A stretch of 64,000 nucleotides of DNA, taken from NCBI GenBank assembly GCA_947259725.1, contig CAMYNM010000005.1:62001-126000 (forward strand). The letters are read 5' to 3'. The position numbers and the translations under genes were made by a program. Positions within the stretch are counted from its first letter, which is position 1; each line of letters opens with the position of its first letter. Source of the stretch: CALZIK01 sp945787635 (GTDB lineage Bacteria > Acidobacteriota > Thermoanaerobaculia > Multivoradales > JAHEKO01). A model generated the notes under the pieces. That model was not told the origin of the DNA. It made no database searches and was given only the letters and a program-made list of their open reading frames with translations. Shown piece by piece: positions 7,708 through 15,868 of this stretch.

Positions 7708-9126
7708 ATGAACGAGCGCCCAATGCGCCCTACTTTCGCTTTTCTGGCCTTTCTATTGGCGGTCAGCTTCGCCGCGACCGGCCAGGACTGGCCCCGCTGG
7801 AGCTCGCCCGAAGAAGCGGGCTTTTCCTCCCAGGCCGTCGCCGCCGCCGAGCGCGCCTGGCAAGCCCTGCCGGACGCCCCGGTCGCGTCGTTCTTTCTGG
7901 TCTACAAGGGCAGGGTGCTGGCATCCTTCGGCAGCGAGACTTATCCCTATTGGTGCCACTCGATGCGTAAGAGCTTTCTGAGCGCCCTCTACGGCATTCA
8001 TGTCGACAAGGGCAACCTCGACCTCCACGCCACCCTGACCGATCTCGGCATCGACGACCTCGTGCCTCTCACCGCCACCGAGAAACAGGCGCGCGTGGTC
8101 GACCTGCTCCGAGCCCGCTCGGGTATCTACATCGAAGCCGCCTGCGAAGCGCAGTCGATGAAAGACGCCCGCCCGGCGCGTGGATCACATCTCCCCGGAA
8201 CATTCTGGTACTACAACAACTGGGACTTCAACGCCCTCGGGACCATCTTCCGCGAGCAGACCGGGCGCGACATCTTCGAGGAGTTCAACTCGAGGATCGC
8301 ACGCAAGATCGGCATGCAGGACTTCGTTCCGAGCTCGTGCGAGTACTTCTATGAGGTGGTCCTTTCGGAGCACCCCTGCTACACCTTCAGGATGTCCCCC
8401 CGCGATCGGGCTCGCTTAGGGCAGCTCCTGCTGCAGAACGGGCGTTGGGGCGATCGACAGATCCTCCCCCCGGACTGGATCGAAGAGAGCGTCCAGACCC
8501 ATTCAACCACGGGGATTCCCGGACGCGGCTACGGCTACATGTGGTGGACGTATGGGCCGGCGTTCTTCGAGCTCACCTTCGCGGATCCTCGCTTGCACCA
8601 TCTGCGCGGCTACTCGGCCAGCGGCTACGGCGGTCAGGCGATCATGGTGCTGCCGGGCCAGGAGCTCGTGGTCGTGTTTTCCGCCGATGTTCCAGCCGGC
8701 GGCGACATCGACATAGAAGAAACAGCCCCGATCCTCGAGACCATCCTCACCTCACCGAAGATCGTCGATCTCGAGGCGGTGCGCGTCAAGGCGAAGTCGC
8801 CGACCACCCTTGCGGCCGACAGGCTCCGGTCGGTCATCAAGATCCGTAATAGAAGCTCCGAGCGGTCGCGGACGACTCAGCTCAGCGTCTACCTCACCCA
8901 GGTGAGGGGACTCACTCGCGAAGCGATCTGGATCGGTGAAGCGACCCTGCCGGCGCTGGGCTCCGGAGAGCGCAAGACCCTCCGGTTGAAGACCCGGCTT
9001 CCCGCGAACCTCGAACCCGGCCGGTACTACCTCGCCGCCGTGGTCGACGACGCCAAGGCCAACTACGATCTGCGCCGAGACAACAACGTAGCGGTTGGCA
9101 AGAAAGCGATCAGAATCCCCGGCTAA
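7708..9126 (+). CDS. Beta-lactamase-fold serine hydrolase with C-terminal CARDB-like domain, secreted
   Basis: 472 residues from ATG 7708, preceded by GGAAAGGAGACAGGT. Signal peptide LAFLLAVSFAATGQD. The catalytic set of class C beta-lactamase/penicillin-binding esterases is present: SxxK as S85-M-R-K88 in CHSMRKSFLSAL, the Tyr-x-Asn motif in WYYNNWDFN (Tyr168-Asn171), and SASGYGGQ in the position of the KTG/HxG motif. Residues about 350-470 form a separate Ig-like CARDB-type domain (IKIRNRSSERSRTTQLSVYL, RYYLAAVVDDAKANYDLRRD, NNVAV). The substrate could be a peptide, an ester or a cyclic amide; the sequence does not decide. It acts in the periplasm or outside. Convergent with the sulfatase-like gene 12 bases downstream. 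Confidence 0.85.
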   Translation: MNERPMRPTFAFLAFLLAVSFAATGQDWPRWSSPEEAGFSSQAVAAAERAWQALPDAPVASFFLVYKGRVLASFGSETYPYWCHSMRKSFLSALYGIHVDKGNLDLHATLTDLGIDDLVPLTATEKQARVVDLLRARSGIYIEAACEAQSMKDARPARGSHLPGTFWYYNNWDFNALGTIFREQTGRDIFEEFNSRIARKIGMQDFVPSSCEYFYEVVLSEHPCYTFRMSPRDRARLGQLLLQNGRWGDRQILPPDWIEESVQTHSTTGIPGRGYGYMWWTYGPAFFELTFADPRLHHLRGYSASGYGGQAIMVLPGQELVVVFSADVPAGGDIDIEETAPILETILTSPKIVDLEAVRVKAKSPTTLAADRLRSVIKIRNRSSERSRTTQLSVYLTQVRGLTREAIWIGEATLPALGSGERKTLRLKTRLPANLEPGRYYLAAVVDDAKANYDLRRDNNVAVGKKAIRIPG

Positions 9127-9138
9127 AGCAAAAGCTCG

Positions 9139-10557
9139 CTACTGCAGGTAGCCGAGCGCCCTCAAGCGTTCGATCGCTTCCGGAGCGACCGCCTCGGCCT
9201 CGCGGCCGGTGGCGAGATCTTCGAGCCAGCTCGCGAGCGCTTCTTCGAGCTCGCGCTGTTCGGCGCGTAGGCGTGGGTTGCCGGCCAGATTTTTCTGCTC
9301 GTAGGGATCATCGGTCAGATCAAAGAGCTCATCGTCACCGGCCGCGTTCAAGATGAACTTCATCCGCAGATCTTGAATCGCGTACTTGGGAGGCTCGTAG
9401 TTACGCAGCTTGCGGCGCTTGGGTTTTTCGTACCGGCTGCTCTGACCGTAGCCGAACCGCTTGGCGCGTTTCGGTGACCCGCCACTCAGAAATCCAGCAA
9501 GCGATTCACCCTGGATCGGAGCGACCTGGTCCTCGAAGTCAAAGCCCATCCAGTCGGCCAGGGTCGGAGCGATGTCGACGTGCTCGACCAGAACGTCCTC
9601 GACCACTTTGGAGACGATCTCGCCGGTGTTGGAGTAGAAGATCAACGGCACGCGAAGCTGCTCGTTGTAGACGTGCTTGGCGTGGCCCCGGATGCCGTGG
9701 GTGCCGAGCCCCTGACCGTGATCCGAGGTCAGGACCCAGAGATCCCTGGACTCGGTCGCCGAGACGGCTTCGAACAAACGCGCGAGCTCGGTATCGACGA
9801 ATCGGATCTCGGCGTCGTATTTCAGCACTCGGGCCCGGTTCCCGGAGAGCGCGATCTTGCGGTGGCCCGGTTGAAGAGCTTCGATCAGCGCCGACATACC
9901 CATCTCTTGAGCTTGGCGTTTGATCTCTTCGAAGTGCTCCGGCGGCGGCCGCAGACGCGCGTGCGGATCGAAGAGGTGAACCCAGACAAAGAGCTTCTCG
10001 GACGGATCGACGGTCTCGAGCCACGACAGGGTCGCGTCCACGGTCTGGTTCGCGCGCCGGTAGCGCTTGCGACCCCCGCGGCCGGTACCGGCGGCCGGCT
10101 CGGGCTGCTCGTCGTAAACCTCGAAGCCCTGGTTCATCCCGCCCCATTTGAAATGGGCGTTGGTGCTGACGAAGGCTGCGGTCCGGTAGCCGGCCGCCGA
10201 GAGCGCCTCGGCCAGGGTCACAAACGACCCGTCGAGCTTCCTGCCATTGGCCTCGACGCCGTGCTGGATGGGATAGAGCGACGTGAAGATCGAGCTGTGC
10301 GAGGGACCGGTCGCCGCGGCGTGGGCGTAGGCCCGATGAAAGGAGAGTCCCTCTCGCGCGAGGCGATCGATGAACGGCGCCGGGTCCAGAGGATGCCCGA
10401 ACGAGCCCAGATGATCGGCCCGCAGGGTATCGACGGTGACCAGAAAGAGGCGGTCGACCCGGCTCGGCTTCCGGCAAGCCATCAGCCCCAGGCCCCCGAA
10501 GGCAAGCATCACGCAGGCACCCGCCAGCCAGCGGATTCTCGAATCTCGGGACCTCAT
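9139..10557 (-). CDS. Sulfatase-like (alkaline phosphatase superfamily) lipoprotein
   Basis: 472 residues. The N-terminus carries a lipobox-like LGLMAC at about residues 24-28, so it is probably a lipoprotein. The fold is recognised from VTVDTLRADHLGSFG near the start, GPSHSSIFTSLYPIQHGVE and LTSDHGQGLGTHG, which are metal-site and helix motifs of arylsulfatases. However, the formylglycine motif (Cys/Ser-x-Pro-x-Arg) is replaced by Thr-Gly-Pro-Ser-His, so maturation to a classical sulfatase is not expected. A Thr nucleophile as in phosphatases or phosphotransferases of the superfamily is possible. Convergent with the serine hydrolase. Confidence 0.75.
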   Translation of the reverse strand: MRSRDSRIRWLAGACVMLAFGGLGLMACRKPSRVDRLFLVTVDTLRADHLGSFGHPLDPAPFIDRLAREGLSFHRAYAHAAATGPSHSSIFTSLYPIQHGVEANGRKLDGSFVTLAEALSAAGYRTAAFVSTNAHFKWGGMNQGFEVYDEQPEPAAGTGRGGRKRYRRANQTVDATLSWLETVDPSEKLFVWVHLFDPHARLRPPPEHFEEIKRQAQEMGMSALIEALQPGHRKIALSGNRARVLKYDAEIRFVDTELARLFEAVSATESRDLWVLTSDHGQGLGTHGIRGHAKHVYNEQLRVPLIFYSNTGEIVSKVVEDVLVEHVDIAPTLADWMGFDFEDQVAPIQGESLAGFLSGGSPKRAKRFGYGQSSRYEKPKRRKLRNYEPPKYAIQDLRMKFILNAAGDDELFDLTDDPYEQKNLAGNPRLRAEQRELEEALASWLEDLATGREAEAVAPEAIERLRALGYLQ

Positions 10558-10599
10558 CTCGCCGGCGGATATTACCGCTTCGGGCGGGCCGTCGTGCTC

Positions 10600-11025
10600 C
10601 TAAGCGACGTCGTCACCGCCGACCGGAAACTCGGATCGCAGAATCTCTCCCAGATACCGGCAGGCATCGGTGGACGTGAAGATCCCAACCACCTGCCTGT
10701 TTCTGACCACGAGCGCCGAGCCGAGGTGGCGATCCGCCATCGCGAGGACCACGTTGTCGAGCCTCTCGTCGAGACTCGCTACGTAGGCCTTCGCCATCGG
10801 GGCGTCCCGAACGCGCAGTGGACCGGTCGAGGTGCGCGCCCGCTCGGCGATCTCTCCCAGCAGCCTCTCACTCAGGACCCCGACGAGCTTGCTCCCGTCG
10901 ACCACCGGCAGATGCCGAAAGCCGTGCTCTCGCATCATCTCGAGCGCCTCCGCAAGCGGCCGATCCAGGCCAATCGAGTACGGAAACGGCGTCATGACGC
11001 TCTTGATGGTCGGGATCCTCTTCAT
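10600..11025 (-). CDS. Protein of two CBS domains
   Basis: 141 residues, essentially a Bateman module and nothing else. The first CBS domain runs about 7-65 (VMTPFPYSIGLDRPLAEALE, GFRHLPVVDGSKLVGVLSER) and the second about 70-130 (MAKAYVASLDERLDNVVLAM, GSALVVRNRQVVGIFTSTD). Such pairs bind adenosine nucleotides and act as regulatory subunits or energy sensors. No catalytic domain is attached and no obvious client is next door; the GYD gene upstream is 24 bases away on the same strand and may share its transcript. Confidence 0.85.
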   Translation of the reverse strand: MKRIPTIKSVMTPFPYSIGLDRPLAEALEMMREHGFRHLPVVDGSKLVGVLSERLLGEIAERARTSTGPLRVRDAPMAKAYVASLDERLDNVVLAMADRHLGSALVVRNRQVVGIFTSTDACRYLGEILRSEFPVGGDDVA

Positions 11026-11049
11026 CGTTCGCAGCCCTGCGGGCCTCGC

Positions 11050-11349
11050 CTAGGTCACCTCTTCCATGATGTCGAGATAGCGATCGTAGTGAAGAGCCTC
11101 CCAGCTCTCGGCCGATAGCGCTCCCTCGGCGCGCGAGATCATCGAGACCTTGTGCGCCGTCTCGACGTCCGGAGCTTCATAGATGTTCATGAAGTCGTAG
11201 GGACCCAGGAGGGCATAGGAAGCGACCCACTCCACCTCCGGACAGGCCTTGTTGACCTTCTCAAGCCACTCCTTGCCGGATCTCGTGCGCGCATCCACAT
11301 CCCTCATCTGCTCGGGCTGTAAGCGGGTCATCAGAACGAATGTCGGCAT
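11050..11349 (-). CDS. GYD-domain protein
   Basis: 99 residues from ATG 11349, with AAGGAGGGCACG directly before it. The sequence MPTFVLMTRLQPEQ... followed by EVEWVASYALLGPYDFMNIY and ALHYDRYLDIMEEV matches the small GYD family (ferredoxin-like alpha/beta fold, function unknown). A second GYD protein lies at 24800-25090 in this window (VSIVGQYWTIGSHDGILIMD). The gene is divergent from the arginase-family gene, with starts about 100 bases apart. Confidence 0.75.
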   Translation of the reverse strand: MPTFVLMTRLQPEQMRDVDARTRSGKEWLEKVNKACPEVEWVASYALLGPYDFMNIYEAPDVETAHKVSMISRAEGALSAESWEALHYDRYLDIMEEVT

Positions 11350-11452
11350 CGTGCCCTCCTTTTTTGAGCGAGTTTCCGATGTCATCAGCCTACCTCGGCC
11401 GCGCGAGCCCTCGCGCCACCCCGGCAGGTGGGAGGTAGACTTCGCGCGACCA

Positions 11453-12268
11453 ATGCCTGCAACGTTTTCCGTGTGCCTTCTCGGCTTGCCCACCGACGAG
11501 GCGTCGAGCTTCGCGCGCGGCGCGGCCGAAGGGCCGGCGGCGATTCGCGCAGCGCTTCGGTCGGAGTCCTCGAATCTCACCACCGAGACCGGGCGAGACC
11601 TCGGTGGGGCGAAGAGCTTCGAGGATCTCGGCGATCTGGAGCTCGCCGGAGGCGCCGAGACCCGTCGTGCGATCGAGCGCGCGGTGACCGAGCAGCTCTC
11701 CGAGGGTGCCCGCGTTGTCTCGCTCGGCGGCGATCACAGCGTCAGCTATCCGATCCTGCGGGCCTACGGCTCCGCCTTTCGCGCCCGCGGCACGCCGCTG
11801 ACCGTGGTCCAGATCGACGCCCATCCCGACCTCTACGAGAGTTTCGACGGCGACCGCTACTCGCACGCCTGCCCGTTCGCCCGGATCATGGAGGACGGAC
11901 TCGCCCGACGCCTGGTTCAGATCGGCATTCGCACCGCGACCGGCCACCAGCTCGAGCAGGCCGAACGGTTCGGGGTCGAGATCGTGCCGCGGGCCGCGTG
12001 GCTCGAAACCGAAGCGCTCGCGCTCGAAGCGCCGACCTATCTCTCGATCGACCTCGACGGTCTCGATCCGGCCTTCGCGCCCGGCGTGGCCCACCCGGAG
12101 GCCGGGGGTCTGAGCACGCGTGAAGTGCTCGAGATCGTGTGGAAGATCCCTGGGTTGGTCGGCGCCGACGTCGTCGAGCTCAACCCCGAGCGCGACGTCG
12201 GCGAGATCACCGCCGCGGCCGCAGCCAAGCTGGTCAAGGAGCTCGTCGGGCGGTTGCTCGAGGCCTGA
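11453..12268 (+). CDS. Arginase/agmatinase/formiminoglutamase family ureohydrolase
   Basis: 271 residues from ATG 11453. All dimanganese ligand motifs of the ureohydrolase family are visible: GGDHS, DAHPDLYE, and SIDLDGLDPAFAPGV with its two aspartates, followed by PEAGGLSTRE and the GADVVELNPERD segment. The enzyme hydrolyses a guanidino or formimino group (arginine, agmatine, proclavaminate or formiminoglutamate) with release of urea or formamide. The substrate cannot be assigned from these motifs and the neighbours do not form a pathway. An upstream GTG at 11429 is an alternative start. Confidence 0.88.
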   Translation: MPATFSVCLLGLPTDEASSFARGAAEGPAAIRAALRSESSNLTTETGRDLGGAKSFEDLGDLELAGGAETRRAIERAVTEQLSEGARVVSLGGDHSVSYPILRAYGSAFRARGTPLTVVQIDAHPDLYESFDGDRYSHACPFARIMEDGLARRLVQIGIRTATGHQLEQAERFGVEIVPRAAWLETEALALEAPTYLSIDLDGLDPAFAPGVAHPEAGGLSTREVLEIVWKIPGLVGADVVELNPERDVGEITAAAAAKLVKELVGRLLEA

Positions 12269-12277
12269 GAGAAAGAC

Positions 12278-12380
12278 GGTCGACAGAGACGTCGACCGCT
12301 ACTAATCCGGAGGAAGAAGGTCGACACAAGGTCGACCGCTACGATCCGAAGGAACGGTGGACAGGGGCGTCGACCGCTTC
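12278..12380 (+). repeat. Three tandem REP-like palindromic units
   Basis: Units at 12278-12302, 12319-12342 and 12356-12380. Each is an inverted repeat with arms close to GGTCGAC and GTCGACC around a short spacer, followed by GCTAC or GCTTC. The third copy has a mismatch in the left arm (GGTGGAC). They fill most of the 206-base gap between the arginase-family gene and the TolB-amidohydrolase gene. The same unit recurs singly at 40394, 43452 and 46445, with a related form at 15782 and 22666. Confidence 0.75.
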
Positions 12381-12474
12381 ATTTCCCGGGACGCGAACGA
12401 ATCGTGTCCCCAAGGTAGGATCGGCCGGCCTCGTCGCGAGGCGCACCTTCACAGCCGATCAGGAGATTCGCTCT

Positions 12475-15400
12475 ATGAAGCACCGTTTCGTTTTCGCCGT
12501 CATCGCTCTTTTCTTCATCTCCCTTGCCCCGTTCGCCGCCGTCGCCGACGAAGACGCGGATTCCGAAAAGTGGAAGGTGGGCGAGCCCCCCGGCGAGTGG
12601 CGAACCATCTCGATCAACACCACCGAGACCACCTGGTCGAACGTGGATGTCTCGCCCGATGGCAAGACCCTCGTCTTCGACATGCTCGGAGACATCTTCA
12701 CCGTGCCGGTCGGCGGCGGAGATGCGAAGGCTCTCACCTCCGGCATTGAGTGGAACTATCAACCCCGCTACAGCCCCGACGGCTCACGGATCGCGTTCGT
12801 CTCGGACCGTGCCGGCGGCGACAACCTCTGGACGATGAACGCCGACGGCTCCGATCCGCGCGCGGTCACCGCCGAGAAGGCCAACATCGTTCACAACCCT
12901 GCCTGGAGTCCCGACGGCAGGTTTCTGGTGGCGAAGAAGACCTTCATGTCGACCCGGTCGATCGGCGCCGGCGAGATCTGGATGTTCCACGCCGGCCACG
13001 AGGGAGAAGGCCTCCAACTCACCGAGCGACCACACGGTGACGACGACCAGAAGAACCAGGCCGAGCCGGCGTTCTCGCTCGACGGCAAGTACGTCTACTT
13101 TTCTCAAGATGTGACGCCGGGCCGTGTCTGGCAATACGGCAAGGACTCGACCGGCGAGATCTTCGCCATTCAGCGCTACGACTTGACCAAGGGCGAGACC
13201 TCGAGCTTCGTCACCGGCCCGGGCGGCGCCATCCGGCCGACGCCATCGCCCGACGGCAAGCACCTCGCCTTCATCAAGCGCCTGCCGGGGCTGCAGTCGG
13301 CGATCTATCTCAAGGACCTCGACTCCGGCAAGGAATGGGCTCTCTACGACAACTTCGAAAGAGATCTGCAGGAGACTTCGGGCACCGAAGGCAACGCGCC
13401 GTCAATCGCCTGGACGCCCGACTCCGGCTCGATCGTCTTCTGGTCGGGAGGCGGCTTTCACTCGATCGACGCTGAAACTCGCACGGTGACCGACATCCCG
13501 GTGCGGGTCAAGAAAGAAATGAAAGTTCAGGCGACCCTTCGGCGCCCGGTCGAGGTCGCCTCCGAGAGCTTTCGCATCAAGATGCCGCGCTGGCCGGTGG
13601 TGTCGCCCGACGGCAAGAGCGTCGTCTTCCAGGCGCTCGGTGTTTTGTGGACGAAGACACTCCCCGACGGCAAGGCCAAGCGCCTGACCAGCCAGAGCGA
13701 CCATTTCGAGATGTTCCCGGCGTTTTCGGCCGACGGACGCTCGGTCGTCTACACGACTTGGGACGACGACTCTCAAGGGAGCGTGCGGATCGTCTCGGCT
13801 TCGGGCGGCACCGGTCGCGCTCTCACCAGCCGCCCGGGCAACTATCTCGAGCCGGCGTTCTCGCCCGACGGCCGGACCGTCGTCTTTCGCCAGGTCGGCG
13901 GCGGCTATCTGCTCTCGCCGATGTGGTCGCTCGAACCGGGGATCTACACCGTACCCGCTGCGGGAGGCGACCCGGCCAAGGTCACCGATTCTGGCGTCGA
14001 GCCCAGCTTCTCACCCGACGGCAAGCGCATCTTCCTGCTCGTCTCGGGCGAGGAGAGCGGCTACGTCTTGAAGAGCGTCAATCTCGCCGGTGACGACGAG
14101 CGCACGCACGTCACGGGCTCCAAAATGGTCGAGCTGGCGGTTTCACCTGACGGCAAGTGGGTGGCGTTCGTCGAGGACTATCGAGCGCACGTAGCGCCGT
14201 TCGCCCTGACCGGCAAAGCGGTCGACCTCGGCAAGGACACAAAATCGATCCCGGTGTCGACGCTCTCCGGTCGCGCCGGGGATTTTCTCGCATGGGAGGA
14301 CGCCGACACCCTCACCTGGAGCCGCGGCCCAGTCCTCTACCGGAGGAGTCTGAACGAGGCGTTCGCGTTCGTCTCGGGCTCGCCCGACGAGCTTCCAGAG
14401 CCTCTGGAAGAGGGTGTCGATCTCGGTTTCGAGGTCGAGCACGACGAGCCCGACACCTACATCGCGCTCGTCGGCGCGCGCCTTGTCACGATGCGCGACG
14501 CCATGTCCGGTGCCCGGGAAGTGATCGAAGACGGCACGGTCGTCGTCCGTGGCAACCGCATCGTCGAAGTCGGAAAGCTCGATGAGATGCACATCGAAGA
14601 AGATGCTCACATTGTCGACGTCTCGGGCAAGACCATCATCCCCGGTCTTCTCGACGCCCACGCCCACGGCGGGTTCGGGCGCTCGCAGATCATCCCCGAG
14701 CAGAACTGGATGCAGTTCTCGAACCTCGCCTTCGGCGTCACCACGATCCATGATCCCTCGAACGACACCTATGAGGTGTTCGCCGCGGCCGAGCTCCAGA
14801 AGGCTGGCAGGATCGTCGCGCCCAGGGTCTTCTCGACCGGCACGATCCTCTACGGCGCCAAAGGCAACGGCTATCACGTCGACGTCGACTCCCTCGAGGA
14901 CGCCAGGTTCCATATTCAGCGAATGAAGGACGTCGGCGCGATCTCGGTCAAGAGTTACCAGCTTCCCAGGCGCGACTCGCGCCAGCAGCTGATCGCCGCC
15001 GGCAACGAGCTCGACGTCATGGTGGTGATCGAAGGCGGCATGAAGTTCCAGCACAACATGACCGAGATCGTCGACGGTCACACCACCATCGAGCATTCGA
15101 TGACGGTCAAGAAGATCTACGACGACGTGCTCCAGCTCTGGTCTCAAGCCGGCACCGGCTATACGCCGACCCTGGTGGTCTCCTTCGGCGGCATGGAGGG
15201 CGAGCGCTGGTTCTACGATCGCGACAATGTCTGGCAAAACGAGCGCCTGATGCGCTACACGCCTCGCTCCCGCGTCGAGCCGCGCGCGATTCGCCGCCAG
15301 AAGGCGCCCGATGATCACTACAACCATGTCCACGTGGCTTCATCGGCCAAGGACCTGATGCGCTTGGGGGTGCCGGTCAACACCGGAGCCCACGGCCAGC

Positions 15401-15780
15401 GCGAGGGCCTGGCCACGCACTGGGAGATGCGGATGCTGGTCCAGGGCGGTTTCACCCCCTGGGAGGCGCTCCGAGCGGCAACCGCGAGCGGCGCGACCGC
15501 GCTCGGAATGATCGACGACATCGGCTCGCTCGAGCCCGGCAAGCTGGCGGATCTGGTTGTCATCGACGGCAACCCGCTAGAGGACATCGAGAAAGCGGAG
15601 TTTGTCCACGCGACCATGGTCAACGGAAGGTTGTTCGAGGCCGCGACCATGAATCAGGTCTGGCCCGATCAGGTCGAGCGAACGCCGTTTTTCTGGGAGC
15701 TCGAAGGCGGAGACACGATCCATCCCTCGACCGCCACCTGGATGGAGGAACGCGCCGAGCGCCACGGCTGCCGGCACTAG
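12475..15780 (+). CDS. Secreted TolB-type beta-propeller fused to amidohydrolase
   Basis: 1101 residues from ATG 12475, preceded by AGGAG at a 9-base spacing; codons upstream in the same frame are repeat DNA. Signal peptide FAVIALFFISLAPFAAVAD. Residues about 50-640 carry PD40/TolB propeller repeats, for example WSNVDVSPDGKTLVFDMLGD, YQPRYSPDGSRIAFVSDRAG and PEPSFSPDGKRI-like units. Residues about 660-1095 are an imidazolonepropionase-like amidohydrolase: GKTIIPGLLDAHAHGG with the HxH metal pair at about 729, FGVTTIHDPSN, DGHTTIEHSM, NTGAHGQREGL and GSLEPGKLADLVVIDGNP. The family is usually linked to peptide or cyclic-amide hydrolysis outside the cytoplasm; the real substrate is not known. 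A hairpin at 15838-15859 follows. Confidence 0.88.
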   Translation: MKHRFVFAVIALFFISLAPFAAVADEDADSEKWKVGEPPGEWRTISINTTETTWSNVDVSPDGKTLVFDMLGDIFTVPVGGGDAKALTSGIEWNYQPRYSPDGSRIAFVSDRAGGDNLWTMNADGSDPRAVTAEKANIVHNPAWSPDGRFLVAKKTFMSTRSIGAGEIWMFHAGHEGEGLQLTERPHGDDDQKNQAEPAFSLDGKYVYFSQDVTPGRVWQYGKDSTGEIFAIQRYDLTKGETSSFVTGPGGAIRPTPSPDGKHLAFIKRLPGLQSAIYLKDLDSGKEWALYDNFERDLQETSGTEGNAPSIAWTPDSGSIVFWSGGGFHSIDAETRTVTDIPVRVKKEMKVQATLRRPVEVASESFRIKMPRWPVVSPDGKSVVFQALGVLWTKTLPDGKAKRLTSQSDHFEMFPAFSADGRSVVYTTWDDDSQGSVRIVSASGGTGRALTSRPGNYLEPAFSPDGRTVVFRQVGGGYLLSPMWSLEPGIYTVPAAGGDPAKVTDSGVEPSFSPDGKRIFLLVSGEESGYVLKSVNLAGDDERTHVTGSKMVELAVSPDGKWVAFVEDYRAHVAPFALTGKAVDLGKDTKSIPVSTLSGRAGDFLAWEDADTLTWSRGPVLYRRSLNEAFAFVSGSPDELPEPLEEGVDLGFEVEHDEPDTYIALVGARLVTMRDAMSGAREVIEDGTVVVRGNRIVEVGKLDEMHIEEDAHIVDVSGKTIIPGLLDAHAHGGFGRSQIIPEQNWMQFSNLAFGVTTIHDPSNDTYEVFAAAELQKAGRIVAPRVFSTGTILYGAKGNGYHVDVDSLEDARFHIQRMKDVGAISVKSYQLPRRDSRQQLIAAGNELDVMVVIEGGMKFQHNMTEIVDGHTTIEHSMTVKKIYDDVLQLWSQAGTGYTPTLVVSFGGMEGERWFYDRDNVWQNERLMRYTPRSRVEPRAIRRQKAPDDHYNHVHVASSAKDLMRLGVPVNTGAHGQREGLATHWEMRMLVQGGFTPWEALRAATASGATALGMIDDIGSLEPGKLADLVVIDGNPLEDIEKAEFVHATMVNGRLFEAATMNQVWPDQVERTPFFWELEGGDTIHPSTATWMEERAERHGCRH

Positions 15781-15781
15781 C

Positions 15782-15806
15782 GGCGCACACGGAGGTGCGA
15801 CGCAAC
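15782..15806 (+). repeat. REP-like palindrome, variant form
   Basis: A single unit with left arm GGCGCAC, spacer ACGGAG, right arm GTGCGAC and tail GCAAC. It lies right after the amidohydrolase stop. It matches the unit at 22666 and, in layout, the GGTCGAC-type units elsewhere in the window. Confidence 0.6.
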
Positions 15807-15837
15807 CCAGGAACGAGCCACCCCCCTAGGCCGGCAG

Positions 15838-15859
15838 CGTCGGGCCTCCGTGCCCGACG
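15838..15859. terminator. Hairpin between convergent genes, probable bidirectional terminator
   Basis: A perfect 8-base stem (CGTCGGGC pairing with GCCCGACG) closes a 6-base loop and is followed by TTCTTT on the plus strand. It sits in the 88-base gap between the convergent amidohydrolase and TonB-receptor genes, which fits a shared terminator. Confidence 0.55.
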
Positions 15860-15868
15860 TTCTTTGGT

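Noticed and set aside
6324..7970. Plus-strand ORF of 548 residues opposite the GIN-domain protein gene
   Set aside because: Shadow frame; the minus-strand gene has a strong ribosome site, a signal peptide and a paralogue next to it.
9580..11118. Plus-strand ORF of 512 residues across the sulfatase-like and CBS genes
   Set aside because: It is antisense to two well-recognised genes and has no domain resemblance.
12278..12380. CRISPR-like array
   Set aside because: There are only three units with unequal, short spacers, the repeats are imperfect palindromes that also occur singly elsewhere, and no cas gene is present.
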